Assembly (NCBI GenBank): GCA_012656075.1
Contig: JAAKBF010000005.1
Location: 1 to 64,000, forward strand
Source: Phytophthora hibernalis
Taxonomy: Eukaryota; Oomycota; Peronosporomycetes; Peronosporales; Peronosporaceae
Length of the DNA stretch: 64,000 nt
Reading direction: 5' to 3'
Below the pieces are notes generated by a model that did no database searches, was not told the DNA's origin, and saw only the letters and a list, made by a program, of their open reading frames with translations. This document shows positions 21,269 to 30,635 of the stretch, in pieces. A program made the translations under genes and the position numbers. Position 1 is the stretch's first letter. Each line of letters starts with the position of its first letter.

Positions 21269-22350
21269 ATGGACGCGCTATTAAAGAAACTCTACTATGA
21301 CCCAAAAACCGGTTTTATCGGAGCTCAAGCTCTGTATCGGAAGGCAAAGGAGTTAAATCCTAAGATAACTTTCAAAATCGTAAAGGATTGGTATGCGAGT
21401 CAGACCGATATTCAACGATATCAGGAGCAAAAGAAGAGATTCAATGGCTTCAAAATAGCTTCGCATAACCCCAACTCTTGGCAAATGGATCTTGCGTTTT
21501 GGGAGAAGCGACCAATTTTGACTGCTATCAATATCAACTCGAGGTTGGGCTTTGCAAAGGTCTTATCGAACAAGACAGCAGCAACTGTGTTAGTAGCGCT
21601 TAAAGCGTTTGTTCGCCTCCATAAAGTGGATATCATTACAAGCGATAATGGTAGCGAGTTCATGAACTCGCAGGCTCAAGAGTTCTTCAAATCCAAGAAA
21701 ATTGAGCACTACAACAACGAGCCCGGTGCTCATGGTACTATGGGAAAAATTGAGCGATTTGACAGAACGTTGAAGCAGAGACTAACTAAAATGTCCCCCA
21801 AGAGGATTTCGCAAAAGCTTATCACTGACGTTATTGAAAACTACAATAGCACGTTTCATCGTTCGATTGGTATGACCCCGAATGATGCAAAAGGCAAAGT
21901 AATGGATGCAGATCTGAGTCATAATCAGGTGGAAGCCGATAGAATTGAGAAGGAGTTTGAGGTCGGATCAAGCGTATTATACCGTCTCAAGAAGCAGGCA
22001 TTTGGTAAAGAATCGGCTCGTTGGAGCAATGCCGTCTATACAATAGTGGGAATGGATGGTTACCGAGTCCAAATCCGTTCAAAAATGGTCATACCCTCTA
22101 CAAGGCACCAAACGATCTTAAAATGGTTAAAACAGAGACTACAGATGCTACTATTAATCGAGGCGACATTCTTGAGGCGGAAAAGATCTTGGATCACAAA
22201 AAGATGCGGTCTGGTATGTACAAATATCTGATCAAGTGGGTTGGTAATGAGCCTGACTCCTGGGAGCCATTCTCAAATCTCCGTTTAATTAACAAGAACA
22301 AGAGATCAACTCTTGAAAACGAGTACTGGAAGTCAAAAAAGGAGACGTGA
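21269..22350 (+). pseudogene. Retroviral-type (RVE) integrase with C-terminal chromodomain, one frameshift
   Basis: The frame from ATG 21269 encodes an RVE-family integrase. The catalytic triad is visible as QMDLAF (Asp, about 21487), TSDNGSEF (Asp, about 21643) and GKIERF (Glu, about 21750). After the catalytic core, an SH3-like stretch continues until an A-run near 22080, where one base appears to be missing. The next frame (to 22350) carries a chromodomain: AEKILDHKK, YLIKWVG and DSWEPFSNL form the aromatic-cage region. Polinton integrases catalyse insertion of the linear element into host DNA. A chromodomain would bias insertion toward methylated-histone chromatin. A single-base change separates this gene from an intact frame. 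It lies directly downstream of the polymerase in the same direction. Confidence 0.85.
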
Positions 22351-22448
22351 TTAGCTTTAAAATTTAATTGATAGAGACATCCTCTGTAAGCTTTTGACCC
22401 ATATATTACTGCCAATATTTTTATACGATTATGAATTATCTGACTTGA

Positions 22449-22455
22449 TATATAG
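22449..22455 (+). promoter_or_regulatory. TATATAG motif upstream of the 95-codon ORF
   Basis: TATATAG lies 6 nt before the ATG at 22462-22464. Confidence 0.4.
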
Positions 22456-22461
22456 ATACCA

Positions 22462-22751
22462 ATGTGCCCCAGTTGTATAGAAAAGAACGTGAGCTTGTTA
22501 AGATTCGACGTAAGCTTTGGATCATCCAAGAAGTAAGTCGAATCAAGAATGAGTTGTTGAACCTTGATGCAAGCGCGAATTTCCGCAAAACGGTAGTCAA
22601 TCGAAAGTATCAACATGAGTTGGAAGAAATCTTTGGCGTTCCGTTCCATTGTATCAAAGACCGATATCTAAATCTTCTCAATGAGAGAAACCGAATCTGT
22701 CATACATATCTACCTTTCCGCCATGACTCAGTTATGCCGAGCTACTGGTAG
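22462..22751 (+). pseudogene. Element-encoded hypothetical protein, Arg/Lys-rich, helical
   Basis: The open frame of about 95 codons reads from a GTG at 22464. An ATG exists two bases upstream but in another frame (ATGTGCCCC), as if TG had been duplicated at the start codon. The product is charged and helical (KIRRKLWIIQEVSRIKNELL), with a short C-terminal YLNLLNERNR block and no membrane segment. It lies between the integrase and the large unknown gene, preceded by the TATATAG motif. No family recognised. Confidence 0.4.
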
Positions 22752-22789
22752 AAACCTAATTACGGTACTCATTTTTATGACTCACAACA

Positions 22790-22795
22790 TATAGG
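22790..22795 (+). promoter_or_regulatory. TATAGG motif upstream of the large unknown gene
   Basis: CATATAGG ends 6 nt before ATG 22802. Confidence 0.35.
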
Positions 22796-22801
22796 ATCGA
22801 T

Positions 22802-25413
22802 ATGTTTCCAAATTTCACATCGCTTGCTCAGAGAGAGCAAAAACGACAGGAGCTTCTTGAAAGAGCTCAGCGTCGCGTTCGTCAAGCTAAAGCCAATCGT
22901 GAAATGTACGAAGGCGCTTCGTGGGCAAGTGATATCGCGAATGGTATTACAACTATTGCTAAGAAATCAACCGAATCAACTCAGACTGATACGAGTGTTG
23001 GATCTGATGATACTATTCCACAAGAAGTAAAGCAAACCATGGATAGTATGATTGATCAGGTAATTGCTCAATCGGACTTTAAAAAATCTGAATGATGAAA
23101 ACTCCGTAAAAACCCTGAGGTCTCCACACCAACGATGGTAGATGCTGGCATACAAGCCAAGCCTTCAGTAGTTGATGTTGGTATCAGCAACACTCCTGTC
23201 ATGAATGATGCTATGGTTGGAGAAGATGCTCCTGATAAATTTACATTCAGTGATGATGACAGCGATGAAATCAAAGACCAAAATAGATCAAAACAAGCTG
23301 TTGCACAGATATTTGATGTTTATCCAATTCTTGCAGACTTACGCATTCATCCTCTTGCATCTAAAGGACGTCAGCTAACGAAGTATTGCATTGGTAAAGA
23401 TGCAAAGACGTATAGTATTAGATTGAAAAAGCATGTTTTAGTCCCAAGCATTGATTAGAGCGAAACATACGACCATATTGGAGTTATTATCACCAACGAC
23501 GTTAGATTCCTCACTTATATCAATGAAAAGAGGGAACGCAACGAAATGGCGAAGGAGGATAAAGATACACCACGCCTGATATGGGAATATATTGGATCAA
23601 AAAGGAAAAGAGTCAATGCTTCAGAAGGAGATATCGCTGATCGCACCAAACAGAGACTTGAGGACAGTTTTGTCTTCGATAATTCAACTTCCACAGCGAG
23701 TGATCAGTCTAATAGCAAGCTCAAACTGTTTTGGACCATCAGTAAAAATAAGGGATTGCTTGAATCCAATGGCTTAAGAAAGAAGATTGTTCCAATACTC
23801 AATGGAGCTATCAAGACATCCCCTATTGATAATGATGGATACGTTTGGGTTGATGGGCATTCAATCAGCGTCTATGGAAAAGAAAGTGATAGAACAAAGC
23901 CAGCGATCACAAAGAAGGTAAATTGGCTACTTACGCTACGTTCATTTATCAATATGGTCAGAGACAGAGGACTTCAGTTAGAGGTGATTGGTAAGCATGA
24001 CGAGGAAATTGGCGTCAAGGAATTCACACCAGCCGATGGAGAAGCTAAACATGGAACAATGAGTGGTATCGATGAAGATATGAACCCAAAGCTGAGCAAC
24101 GCGGACAATGATGCTACAAGGATACTGACGGATTACTACACACAACTCCAATCGAAGGATATTGAAATCCCTTTCAGACTAATACCCATTATTTATACAG
24201 AAAAGAAAAAGGTGTTAAAACCTCATTCAACATACTATTTTGGTAAGCCAACTGATTCCAAACCTTTAAATATCATGACGGAAGATAAATATAAAAGGCA
24301 TAAGCAAGTATCCGGTGTAGCTTGGAATGGTTTGATGAGAACTATCAGGTGGATGGATACATTCTCATCTTTACTCAACGGTTTGAGGATTTGGATAAAT
24401 ATCTCAAGGATGTTGAATATCCATTTCCAGCAACTGATGAAGAAGCGGCTAAAATAAATAAAGAGAAGAAACGGAACGAGAAAATACGTAAAAACCTTGA
24501 TGACAATCTCAAAATCCTAAATGAGGCCATCCTTAAATCGGCCCATGATATCAAGCGTCAAAGTAATGAGCAGTATCATCACGACGATAATTTGCAAAAG
24601 CTTCATGATGACTCGGAGGCAGCTTTGGTGAAGCTCAGAAGCGCTAAGAAGAACTGTACGGGGTCAAACTCAAAAGCAGCAAGATCGGCGTTGAAGGCAG
24701 CGACATCAGCAATGAAAGCAACAAAGGCAGTCTATTCAGCGAAGTCAAAGCAATACAGTCAAGCTTTACATGGAAAAACACATGTAGAAGACTTTAATGA
24801 GCGACAAGATCAACGAAGGGTAAAAGGAGTTCTTAATGATATGGTAAATGTTGTTAGTGGGAGTGGCTTGAAGGGGCGTGGTCTAAGAGGTGCTGGTGTT
24901 GCTCCATTGGGAGGTGTAGTTCGCCGCGGCCGTACTTACAATCTCAACGAAATCCAGGGTTTAGCAACCCCAAGCGCCTACGTTTATCGTCAGCTTGGAA
25001 GCAAGTATATTCATATTCCCGACCTTGATGCCAAAACACTTGTGATTGTACAGCCAAATCGTTGCAAATGCGGACCCAAATGTCAAATCAGTGATAGTCT
25101 ACAATCCATGATCAGGACTCTTGTGTATAAGAATCAGATCGATCAAGCTTCGTATGATAAGCTATCTATCGATGATAAGAAACTGTTCAAAGAGATCCTT
25201 GCGCTCACACATCTTCGGCACAATTTCCATGATTAGCTAACGAACCCTCTGGAGACTCTTCGTGCTGAGTATGATAATCTCAAGGGAGCGATGATGTTAG
25301 GGAATGACAACCCGAGCATCATCAAACAGCTCAAGTCTCTCACTGTGGATATGTACAGCAATCGACTAATTGGTGATAACGAATTTAAGCAAATTATCAC
25401 GCGTCTATTATAA
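22802..25413 (+). pseudogene. Large element-specific protein (about 870 codons) with Gly-rich motif, multiply broken
   Basis: Several ORFs are one gene. Frame 22802-23095, 23135-23458 and 23546-about 24330 is the same frame, interrupted only by TGA-TGA (23093-23098) and TAG (23456). It then shifts by one near 24330 and runs to 25236, where a TAG is followed in frame by 59 more codons to TAA 25411-25413. The N-terminus has an Arg/Gln coiled coil and an ESTQTDTS motif. The middle is rich in Lys and Asp. At about 24865 comes a Gly-rich GSGLKGRGLRGAG stretch with a QLGSKYIHIPDLDAKTL block, then a C-terminal helical part (LETLRAEYDNLKGAM). I recognise a Polinton-like virus protein style but no named family. 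It may be structural. The three stop types argue for decay. Confidence 0.6.
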
Positions 25414-25416
25414 ACT

Positions 25417-25677
25417 ATGTTCTTCTTTAACCCACGCATTATTTCCAGTTCAGGTGGTAGCTATGGCGATAACGCTGATCTCAACGTCGCCGAGCTTAAA
25501 GCCATCATGAAGAATCTGATCATTCAAGATCGTCCCCAGAAGACTCAGGCAGCTGTTTGGGCTACTGACCTTGATAAGTCTATCAGGAAGGTTGATGCAT
25601 CGACTCAGACAGAGGGTGGTCGCATGTGGGCTTACCAGCCTAAAAAGACTAAAACTATGAAGACTTTTGCTATCTAA
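25417..25677 (+). CDS. Small element-encoded protein with STQTE motif
   Basis: An intact ORF of 86 codons, starting 3 nt after the large unknown gene ends. It opens with an aromatic FFFNPRI head, has a helical centre (NVAELKAIMKNLI) and ends Lys-rich. Residues DASTQTEGG resemble STQTDTS in the upstream large protein, and AAVWATDL resembles ASWASDI there. The two genes may share a short binding motif. Family unknown. The next gene is convergent and overlaps by 4 nt. Confidence 0.5.
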   Translation: MFFFNPRIISSSGGSYGDNADLNVAELKAIMKNLIIQDRPQKTQAAVWATDLDKSIRKVDASTQTEGGRMWAYQPKKTKTMKTFAI

Positions 25678-25967
25678 GCAATACCATTCCTCACGAGTTT
25701 ATTAGCATAGCCTCGATAGACTGAATTTTTTATCGCTGATAGAAACCTCAAGTATGGCAGAATCTCCTTCGGGGGTTTGGTGGGTAAGAAAACACTATCC
25801 CCAATAACAGTAATTTTGTCAGCTTGGAGCATGGTCGATCCCACAATCTGACGCGGTTCATCAGTAGTTAAATTGGTTTTGAGCTCTTGAGTCGGTCCGC
25901 AACCCATGGTTATATCACTACCAGAGATACTTCTTAGAATGTCTTCGACATTTATTGTACTCGACAT
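25674..25967 (-). CDS. Element-encoded hypothetical protein
   Basis: An intact 97-codon minus-strand ORF with start ATG 25967. It overlaps the 3' end of the DUF5754-like gene upstream, suggesting translation-coupled or packed viral genes. The sequence is neutral, with a VEDILRSISGSDI head and a Lys-rich C-terminus (YANKLVRNG). No domain, signal or membrane segment recognised. Confidence 0.45.
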   Translation of the reverse strand: MSSTINVEDILRSISGSDITMGCGPTQELKTNLTTDEPRQIVGSTMLQADKITVIGDSVFLPTKPPKEILPYLRFLSAIKNSVYRGYANKLVRNGIA

Positions 25968-26187
25968 AAGTCATTGGTCCATGTCGTTTGTAATATCTCT
26001 CTCTCCGCTTCTTATCTTTGTGATCATATTGCCGATATGCTTTTAATGATGTACGGTCTCTAAATTGTTGATAAGGCTCACCATTCCGCTTAATAGCACC
26101 AAAAGATACAATTCTACCATCAGCAAACACAGCATCATATTTCTTACCTCTATGAGTTGAAATCCGGAAATTATAGGCTGAACTCAC
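25918..26187 (-). CDS. DUF5754-like protein
   Basis: A minus-strand ORF of 89 codons. The fold-level pattern is a strand KKYDAVFADGRIVSFGAI, then QQFRD, SLKAYRQYDHKDKKRRERYYKRHG and a C-terminal SKKYLW. This matches the DUF5754 style of small proteins found in Polinton-like viruses, virophages and large DNA viruses; their function is unknown. The first codon as read is GTG; no ATG is close upstream, so the start may be mutated. It sits between the fibre-like gene and a small unknown, all on the minus strand. Confidence 0.6.
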   Translation of the reverse strand: MSSAYNFRISTHRGKKYDAVFADGRIVSFGAIKRNGEPYQQFRDRTSLKAYRQYDHKDKKRRERYYKRHGPMTYVEYNKCRRHSKKYLW

Positions 26188-26195
26188 GATTATAC

Positions 26196-27718
26196 TTACT
26201 CTGAGATAATTGATCGTAGTTCGTCTATTTGCCTCTTGAGATCTCCAATCTCAGACATCAAATGCTGAATCATTTTCATGTTGTACGCTGAGATCGCTTG
26301 TATAGTCAATGTTGAGCTGTTGCTTAGCTGGTTCAAGCGAAGGGTCCTCTCCTTCTTCGATATTGTCGCGGTAGAAGACACTGATTAAATCAGTTAGATG
26401 GCCCGAGACTAGATCTTGAGCTATGAGGCCTACCTCTTGACCAGGTCTATTTTCAGATTCAATCCAGTCATACAAAACTACATCACAAGTATCGTAGAGC
26501 CGCTTGATTCGATCGAGTGGTGCAATCTGGATGTTCTTCTTCAATCGGCGATCGCTCGTCATCGTCATCGCCATGGCTGTACAGGCAATGTATCCGCCAA
26601 AAATCCCCGATACACTATAACTGATAGGACCAAGAGCTGATTCTGTAGCGCCAGAGTCAGTACGGAGGCGATACACTGTTAATCCGCCGCTACCAAAAAC
26701 AAAATTATTGCTGCCTGTGATATGTAGACGAGCGGATGGGAGTGTAATTCAAGCCCCAGCCGTCCTCCGGCAGTTAAGACCATTGACGTGGAGTTACTGG
26801 TACCAAAACGAAGGTCATTATTAGTGTAATTCCCGATCCGTGTCGCGTTGGTGGTTAAAGTATTCGATCCGTTGCTCACCTCGATTTGGAACTGGACGGG
26901 AGTTACGTTTGATCCCGAAAACGTAAGCATTCGGCTATAGCTTCCGTCAAGAAAATCATACCCCGACCCCTTTATCGAGAAATACTCACTCGTTGCTGTA
27001 GAGTTGATACCGAGCTCTATGAGGCTAACTACCGTCGTAATGTTCGATTGGTCACCATATGCCAAGTACCCATTTATGAAACCGCCGCAATCGATGTTTC
27101 CGGTGGTATATAGGCTTGATAATCTCAGCGAGCTCGGAATAGATGGTAGAAAGCCGGAGAGATCGTAATACGTCGAACCTTGTTCTAGATTTGTGCAGCT
27201 GATCGTACTGGCTGATACCATATTAATATTTGCGATATTTAAACTTGAGTCGCATAGTAAAAATTATTTGATGTCGCGCTACCAAAATTAACTCCGGATA
27301 TGTATTTTAAAAGGCTCAAATCGTACGTATTCCCGTTCTGGCGATATTCTCTACAATCGATGTAGCTTGAAGCGCCTGTTATTGATATCGAGTGCGATGA
27401 TCCACTGAAAGATAAATTTCCAACCGAAGTGATATTCGGTTGAGAAGCTGTTTGTAGCGTGCCAGTAAGGTTAGTGGCACTTAGCGATGGAATGCTGGAG
27501 ATATTACCTGAAGCACCGAGAACAAGAGCAGATCCTATCGATGCCGTTCCGGGTACTAATCCGCTAATGTAGCTCATCCTGTAATCATCCTTACTCAAAT
27601 ACAGAGTTTGCGCGTAATCAAAGGTTAGATAACCACTGGCATCCAACGTCAGATAGAACGCGGGGTTATAGATTGATGATTGAAAAGTTGGCTGTGGATA
27701 TGAAAAACCAGAACTCAT
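26196..27718 (-). pseudogene. Fibre-like protein with C-terminal S74 intramolecular chaperone
   Basis: One minus-strand gene of about 505 codons is broken at about 27235, 26690 and 26270. From ATG 27718 it has a Ser/Tyr-rich head. Next are low-complexity Gly/Ser/Thr/Asn beta repeats (GTASIGSALVLGASGNISSI, a TLQTASQPNITSVGN block), typical of trimeric fibres. A second beta-rich part spans 27221-26690. At about 26556-26539 begins SDRRLKKN, the autocleavage signature of Peptidase_S74 chaperone domains, followed by DRIKRLYD and GQEVGLIAQDL. A coiled coil (MIQHLMSEIGDLKRQI) ends at 26196. S74 domains fold phage tailspikes and fibres as trimers, then cut themselves off. The product would be a receptor-binding fibre on the capsid. 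It is divergent from the ATPase gene. Confidence 0.8.
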
Positions 27719-27728
27719 TTTGTTTAAT

Positions 27729-27736
27729 CCTATATA
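27729..27736 (-). promoter_or_regulatory. TATATAGG motif in the fibre/ATPase divergent promoter
   Basis: Read on the minus strand, TATATAGG ends 10 nt before the fibre ATG. On the plus strand the same site reads CCTATATAC, 18 nt before ATG 27755 of the ATPase. It lies in a gap of only 36 bp between the two starts. Confidence 0.45.
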
Positions 27737-27754
27737 CATCAAACTATTTTAGTC

Positions 27755-28438
27755 ATGGGCGCTATTCCTGACTTCGGTGGTTCTCTACCGAAAAATATAA
27801 GTCAGTTGCTATGGGTGATATCCCAGCACTTGACATTAAAAAGTTATTTAGAATGGTGGTCCTTGGACCATCGTTCAGTGGGAAGAACAACCTATGTATG
27901 TTCATTCTCAAGCATTCCCCTCACGTATTTGCTCATCTAACGATTATTGCTCGTAATCCGCACCAAGAACTGTACGAATATTTGCACGATAAGCTCGATG
28001 GATTCGTTACTTTCGCTGACCCCGATACTCCACCAAGCGTTGATCAAGTGCGACATACTCCAATCAGTTCTAACAAGCCTGAGCTCGTCATCATTGATAA
28101 TTTTAGTAATGACCGTCTGTTGCAAAAAGAATATCTTTTCACATTACTATACCAGGGGTCGCCACTTCAAATTGAGTACCATATACCTAATCCACAACTA
28201 CTTTGCTACTGATAAGATGATTCGATTGAATTCAGAGTATGTAGCGATCCTAAAGGCTAATTCAAAGCGTGATCTTCAGATGGTTGTGAAGGACTTCAAC
28301 ATCAATGGCGTTGATGATCGATCAATCGTCTATTACTATAATAAAGCCACGGAGCGCAAATGCCAAATGTTGTTCATAGATTTTGTTAAAGGTCAAATCA
28401 GATACAATTTCGACAGACCAATCACGATTGAAGACTAA
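27755..28438 (+). pseudogene. A32-like (FtsK/HerA superfamily) genome-packaging ATPase, two frameshifts
   Basis: The likely start is ATG 27755 with a GAIPDFGGSLP head. A shift near 27800 leads to the frame from 27811. Walker A reads GPSFSGKNNL (about 27865-27895), with Asn where Thr or Ser is usual. Walker B reads ELVIIDNFSND (about 28081). An A-run near 28127 shifts the frame. Frame 3 then gives an IYLIHNYFATDKMIRLN sensor-like block and a conserved SKRDL, ending at 28438. In Polintons and relatives this ATPase pumps the genome into the capsid, so its presence supports a virus-like rather than transposon-only past. The neighbours are fibre (divergent) and penton-like (downstream, same strand). 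Confidence 0.75.
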
Positions 28439-28485
28439 TCCAATTTATCGATCTGAAATATGGTTAGAATCATATACTAATCAAT

Positions 28486-28990
28486 ATGGCAAGCTTTCTG
28501 AAACTTGACTCTACCAATCTCGTTCAAGATGGATACAATTCATCTTGGAAGTATTCTTTTCCTGGTTCGGCTGCTGACGTCCGTGATGTAGCTTGTGCTG
28601 TTCAATCGATCACGTTATACAACTCCGAATACAATATCGACGCTGCTCAGTTCTGGAACAATAGATTCAAAATCGAAGTGCCAACGGCTGCTACAACAAG
28701 CATTGTAAGTGTTAATCTTGCTGATGGTATTTACACGTACGCTGATATCAATCGGAGCATTCAGATGGCTCTCGTTAATGCTGGAGCGTATTTGATCAAT
28801 CCATCTGGGGAAAATGTCTTCTATATCCAATTATCTGAACAAGCGTGTATTATGCTGCTCAGTTTGATTTCAGCCCTACCCCAACGTCTCTACCTACTGC
28901 TGGTGGTACTTGGACAAGACCCGCGACAGGATTGTACTTCTCTGGAGGTACTGGTTTGCCGACTACCACTCGCGTTCCTCGTCTGATCTG
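28486..28990 (+). pseudogene. Penton/minor-capsid-like protein, N-terminal part only
   Basis: From ATG 28486 the frame reads a jelly-roll type beginning: SWKYSFPGSAADVRDVACAVQSI, then LYNSEYNI and NRFKIEVP strands, and YTYADINRSIQMAL. This pattern is that of Polinton and virophage minor capsid (penton) proteins. A frameshift near 28840 moves it to another frame, continuing with YYAAQFDFSPTPTSLP and TGLYFSGG. Similarity stops near 28990 (VPRLI) and non-viral sequence follows. The truncation coincides with the start of retroelement sequence. The major capsid protein, which usually lies close by, is not found. The call depends on pattern recognition; a structural search would test it. Confidence 0.6.
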
Positions 28991-29531
28991 CAGCGGGGCT
29001 GCCGTAGACTTTAGCGTCAGAGGAAGACGTAGACTCAGGGAGTCTGTTAGTATTACGGTTGAGAACCTTGTTCTATCCGAGAACAAGTCAGGTCTGTGAG
29101 ATATCCGATCTCTAGGCCTCAAGAGTCGATGTAGTCTTAACCCAAGACTTGTGACCTCTTCGTTGCTAAACGTAAACTCTATTCTTGTTCTTATCTGCGG
29201 CCAAGCCGCCTACGGTGTAAATGTATAAGCTTCACTATCTAGCATAGTGAAGCTAATCGATCCAATCAGTGGTTGTGAAACTATCTACTGATATCTAATC
29301 ACTATCCAGTGCAGAATACTGCTTTAGGGAGAGGAAGGTGGGTACACCGTAACCTCCATGTAACCCTGCTACACCTTCCCCTTCCAGACTGTGAACACCA
29401 CGTGTCCACAATCGTCATTGCCTCAACAGAGGATTGCAGACCGTTGAAAGGTCATCGTACGTCACGGGACCCGGCGCAATAGCGACATTCTCCTTGAGAA
29501 CCCGGCTGAGAGCCATCGTCGCGTTGGTCAT
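28991..29531. mobile_element. Probable LTR-type retroelement sequence at the right break of the viral element
   Basis: Non-coding sequence with features of an oomycete LTR region: a TGTTAG start near 29044, a short inverted pair around CTTCACTATCTAGCATAGTGAAG (29231-29253) and C/T-rich runs. The borders are not defined and no matching second LTR was found in the window. Confidence 0.35.
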
Positions 29532-30633
29532 TTGACAATCGACCACACGCAGCGCAAAGTCGCTCGGGCAGAGCCCATCTTCGTCCTCGGCACACAGTGC
29601 ATCGTCGGCTTTCAGCCTAACTTCTTCCGCTACGTCCTCGCCGAGGCCACGCTCGACGCTCTCGGTGAGCGAGTACCACGCGGAGTTTCGCCGTCGACAC
29701 GGGAGCTCCGTGCTGACCAGCCTCGCAGGGACGCGACTAATCCGTCGCAGCAGCGTATTCGCTTAGATCCCGACTTGCTCTTCGATGAAATCGAAGGTGC
29801 CGAAGAGGGCGAGTTGCAGGTGGACTACGGGTCCGACACGCAACTGCCTCATGAAGAGGAGGTGGAGGCCAGTGGCCCTCGGCGTATCGACAATCCCGAA
29901 CGGCACCGAGTGCCTAGTCCAAATCCGTTTCTTGAACGGTCGACGGTCGTGTCGGCCCTGCGCGCGGCGACGCGCCTGCCCCGGCAGAAGAGGACGTGTC
30001 CATGGAGCCCAACGTTCTGACCAACGACCTGGATGAGGCTCAGAACCAGCAGCTCGAGGCGCAGGAGAGTGCACCACGCTCGCAGCGTCCTGTGGCTCGG
30101 CCACTGCTCAATCCGAGCCGCCGTGATTACGGTTTCGAGGATCGTGATCCGAGCGAGGTTGCGAAGCAGGCTGCTGGGCAGCTCTAGGGGCTTACGTCTG
30201 TGGACCCGCGCCGCGTATGGCAGAAGAGCATGCTGCTCGTGCGGCTCTCCATGAGAGGTTGCTGACGCCGCAGAACACGACGCCACATGAGTATCGTGAA
30301 CGTCTGCTGTGTCAGCAGAGCAAGGAATATGTCCCACAGATGCGGACCTACCCGGTCGTCTTGCAGATGGGTGAGCTCGCTAGCGAGGATGATGCTCAAT
30401 TTGAGTCTTGGGTGGAAGGAGCACGCCGGCTCCCTTCCGTTGCTGCTCTCCGAGCTAGTTTTCGTGAGGACGATGTCCGATTGCAACGTCGGCTGCGCTT
30501 CGACTTTGCGAATTTGAAGGCGAAACGCCAGTTGCCTGCGGCTTACCGCCGTGTTCAAGGGATCGTCCTTAATGCTCAATCGAGCGCTGCGGTTCCTAGT
30601 CGTCGGCTGCAGCAGCTCAGGGCCAAAGCTTGA
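29532..30633 (+). pseudogene. Plus-strand decayed ORF, possible retroelement gag
   Basis: Three frames (29532-30020, 29996-30187, 30217-30633) read as one acidic then Arg-rich protein linked by two shifts. The first part has an EIEGAEEGELQVDYG acidic run. The last has a helical segment with YVPQMRTYPVVLQMG, a SWVEGARRLPSV block and an Arg/Gln-rich end. No zinc knuckle or protease is seen. It ends 3 bp before the stop of the minus-strand chromodomain. The coding look is plausible, the family is not identified; it may be a gag of an element inserted in the opposite direction. Confidence 0.35.
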
Positions 30634-30635
30634 GC

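Larger units (their letters stand above)
16763..28990. mobile_element. Maverick/Polinton-type virus-like element (right end truncated)
   Basis: This AT-rich segment holds the Polinton hallmark set: protein-primed polymerase B, a retroviral-type integrase, an A32-like packaging ATPase and a penton/minor-capsid-like protein. It also has a fibre with an S74 chaperone domain, a DUF5754-like gene and several unknowns. The left part is duplicated at about 7307-11365. The left border is estimated from the change of composition after the membrane ORF. No terminal inverted repeat was found, because the right end is lost at about 28.99 kb where retroelement sequence begins. The capsid protease and major capsid protein are not visible. 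Most genes carry frameshifts or stops, so it is a decayed endogenous element. Confidence 0.8.

Noticed and set aside
8166..25413. In-frame stops in viral genes might reflect stop-codon reassignment or read-through.
   Set aside because: TAA, TGA and TAG all occur, alongside frameshifts, and neighbouring ORFs end at normal stops. Decay is simpler.
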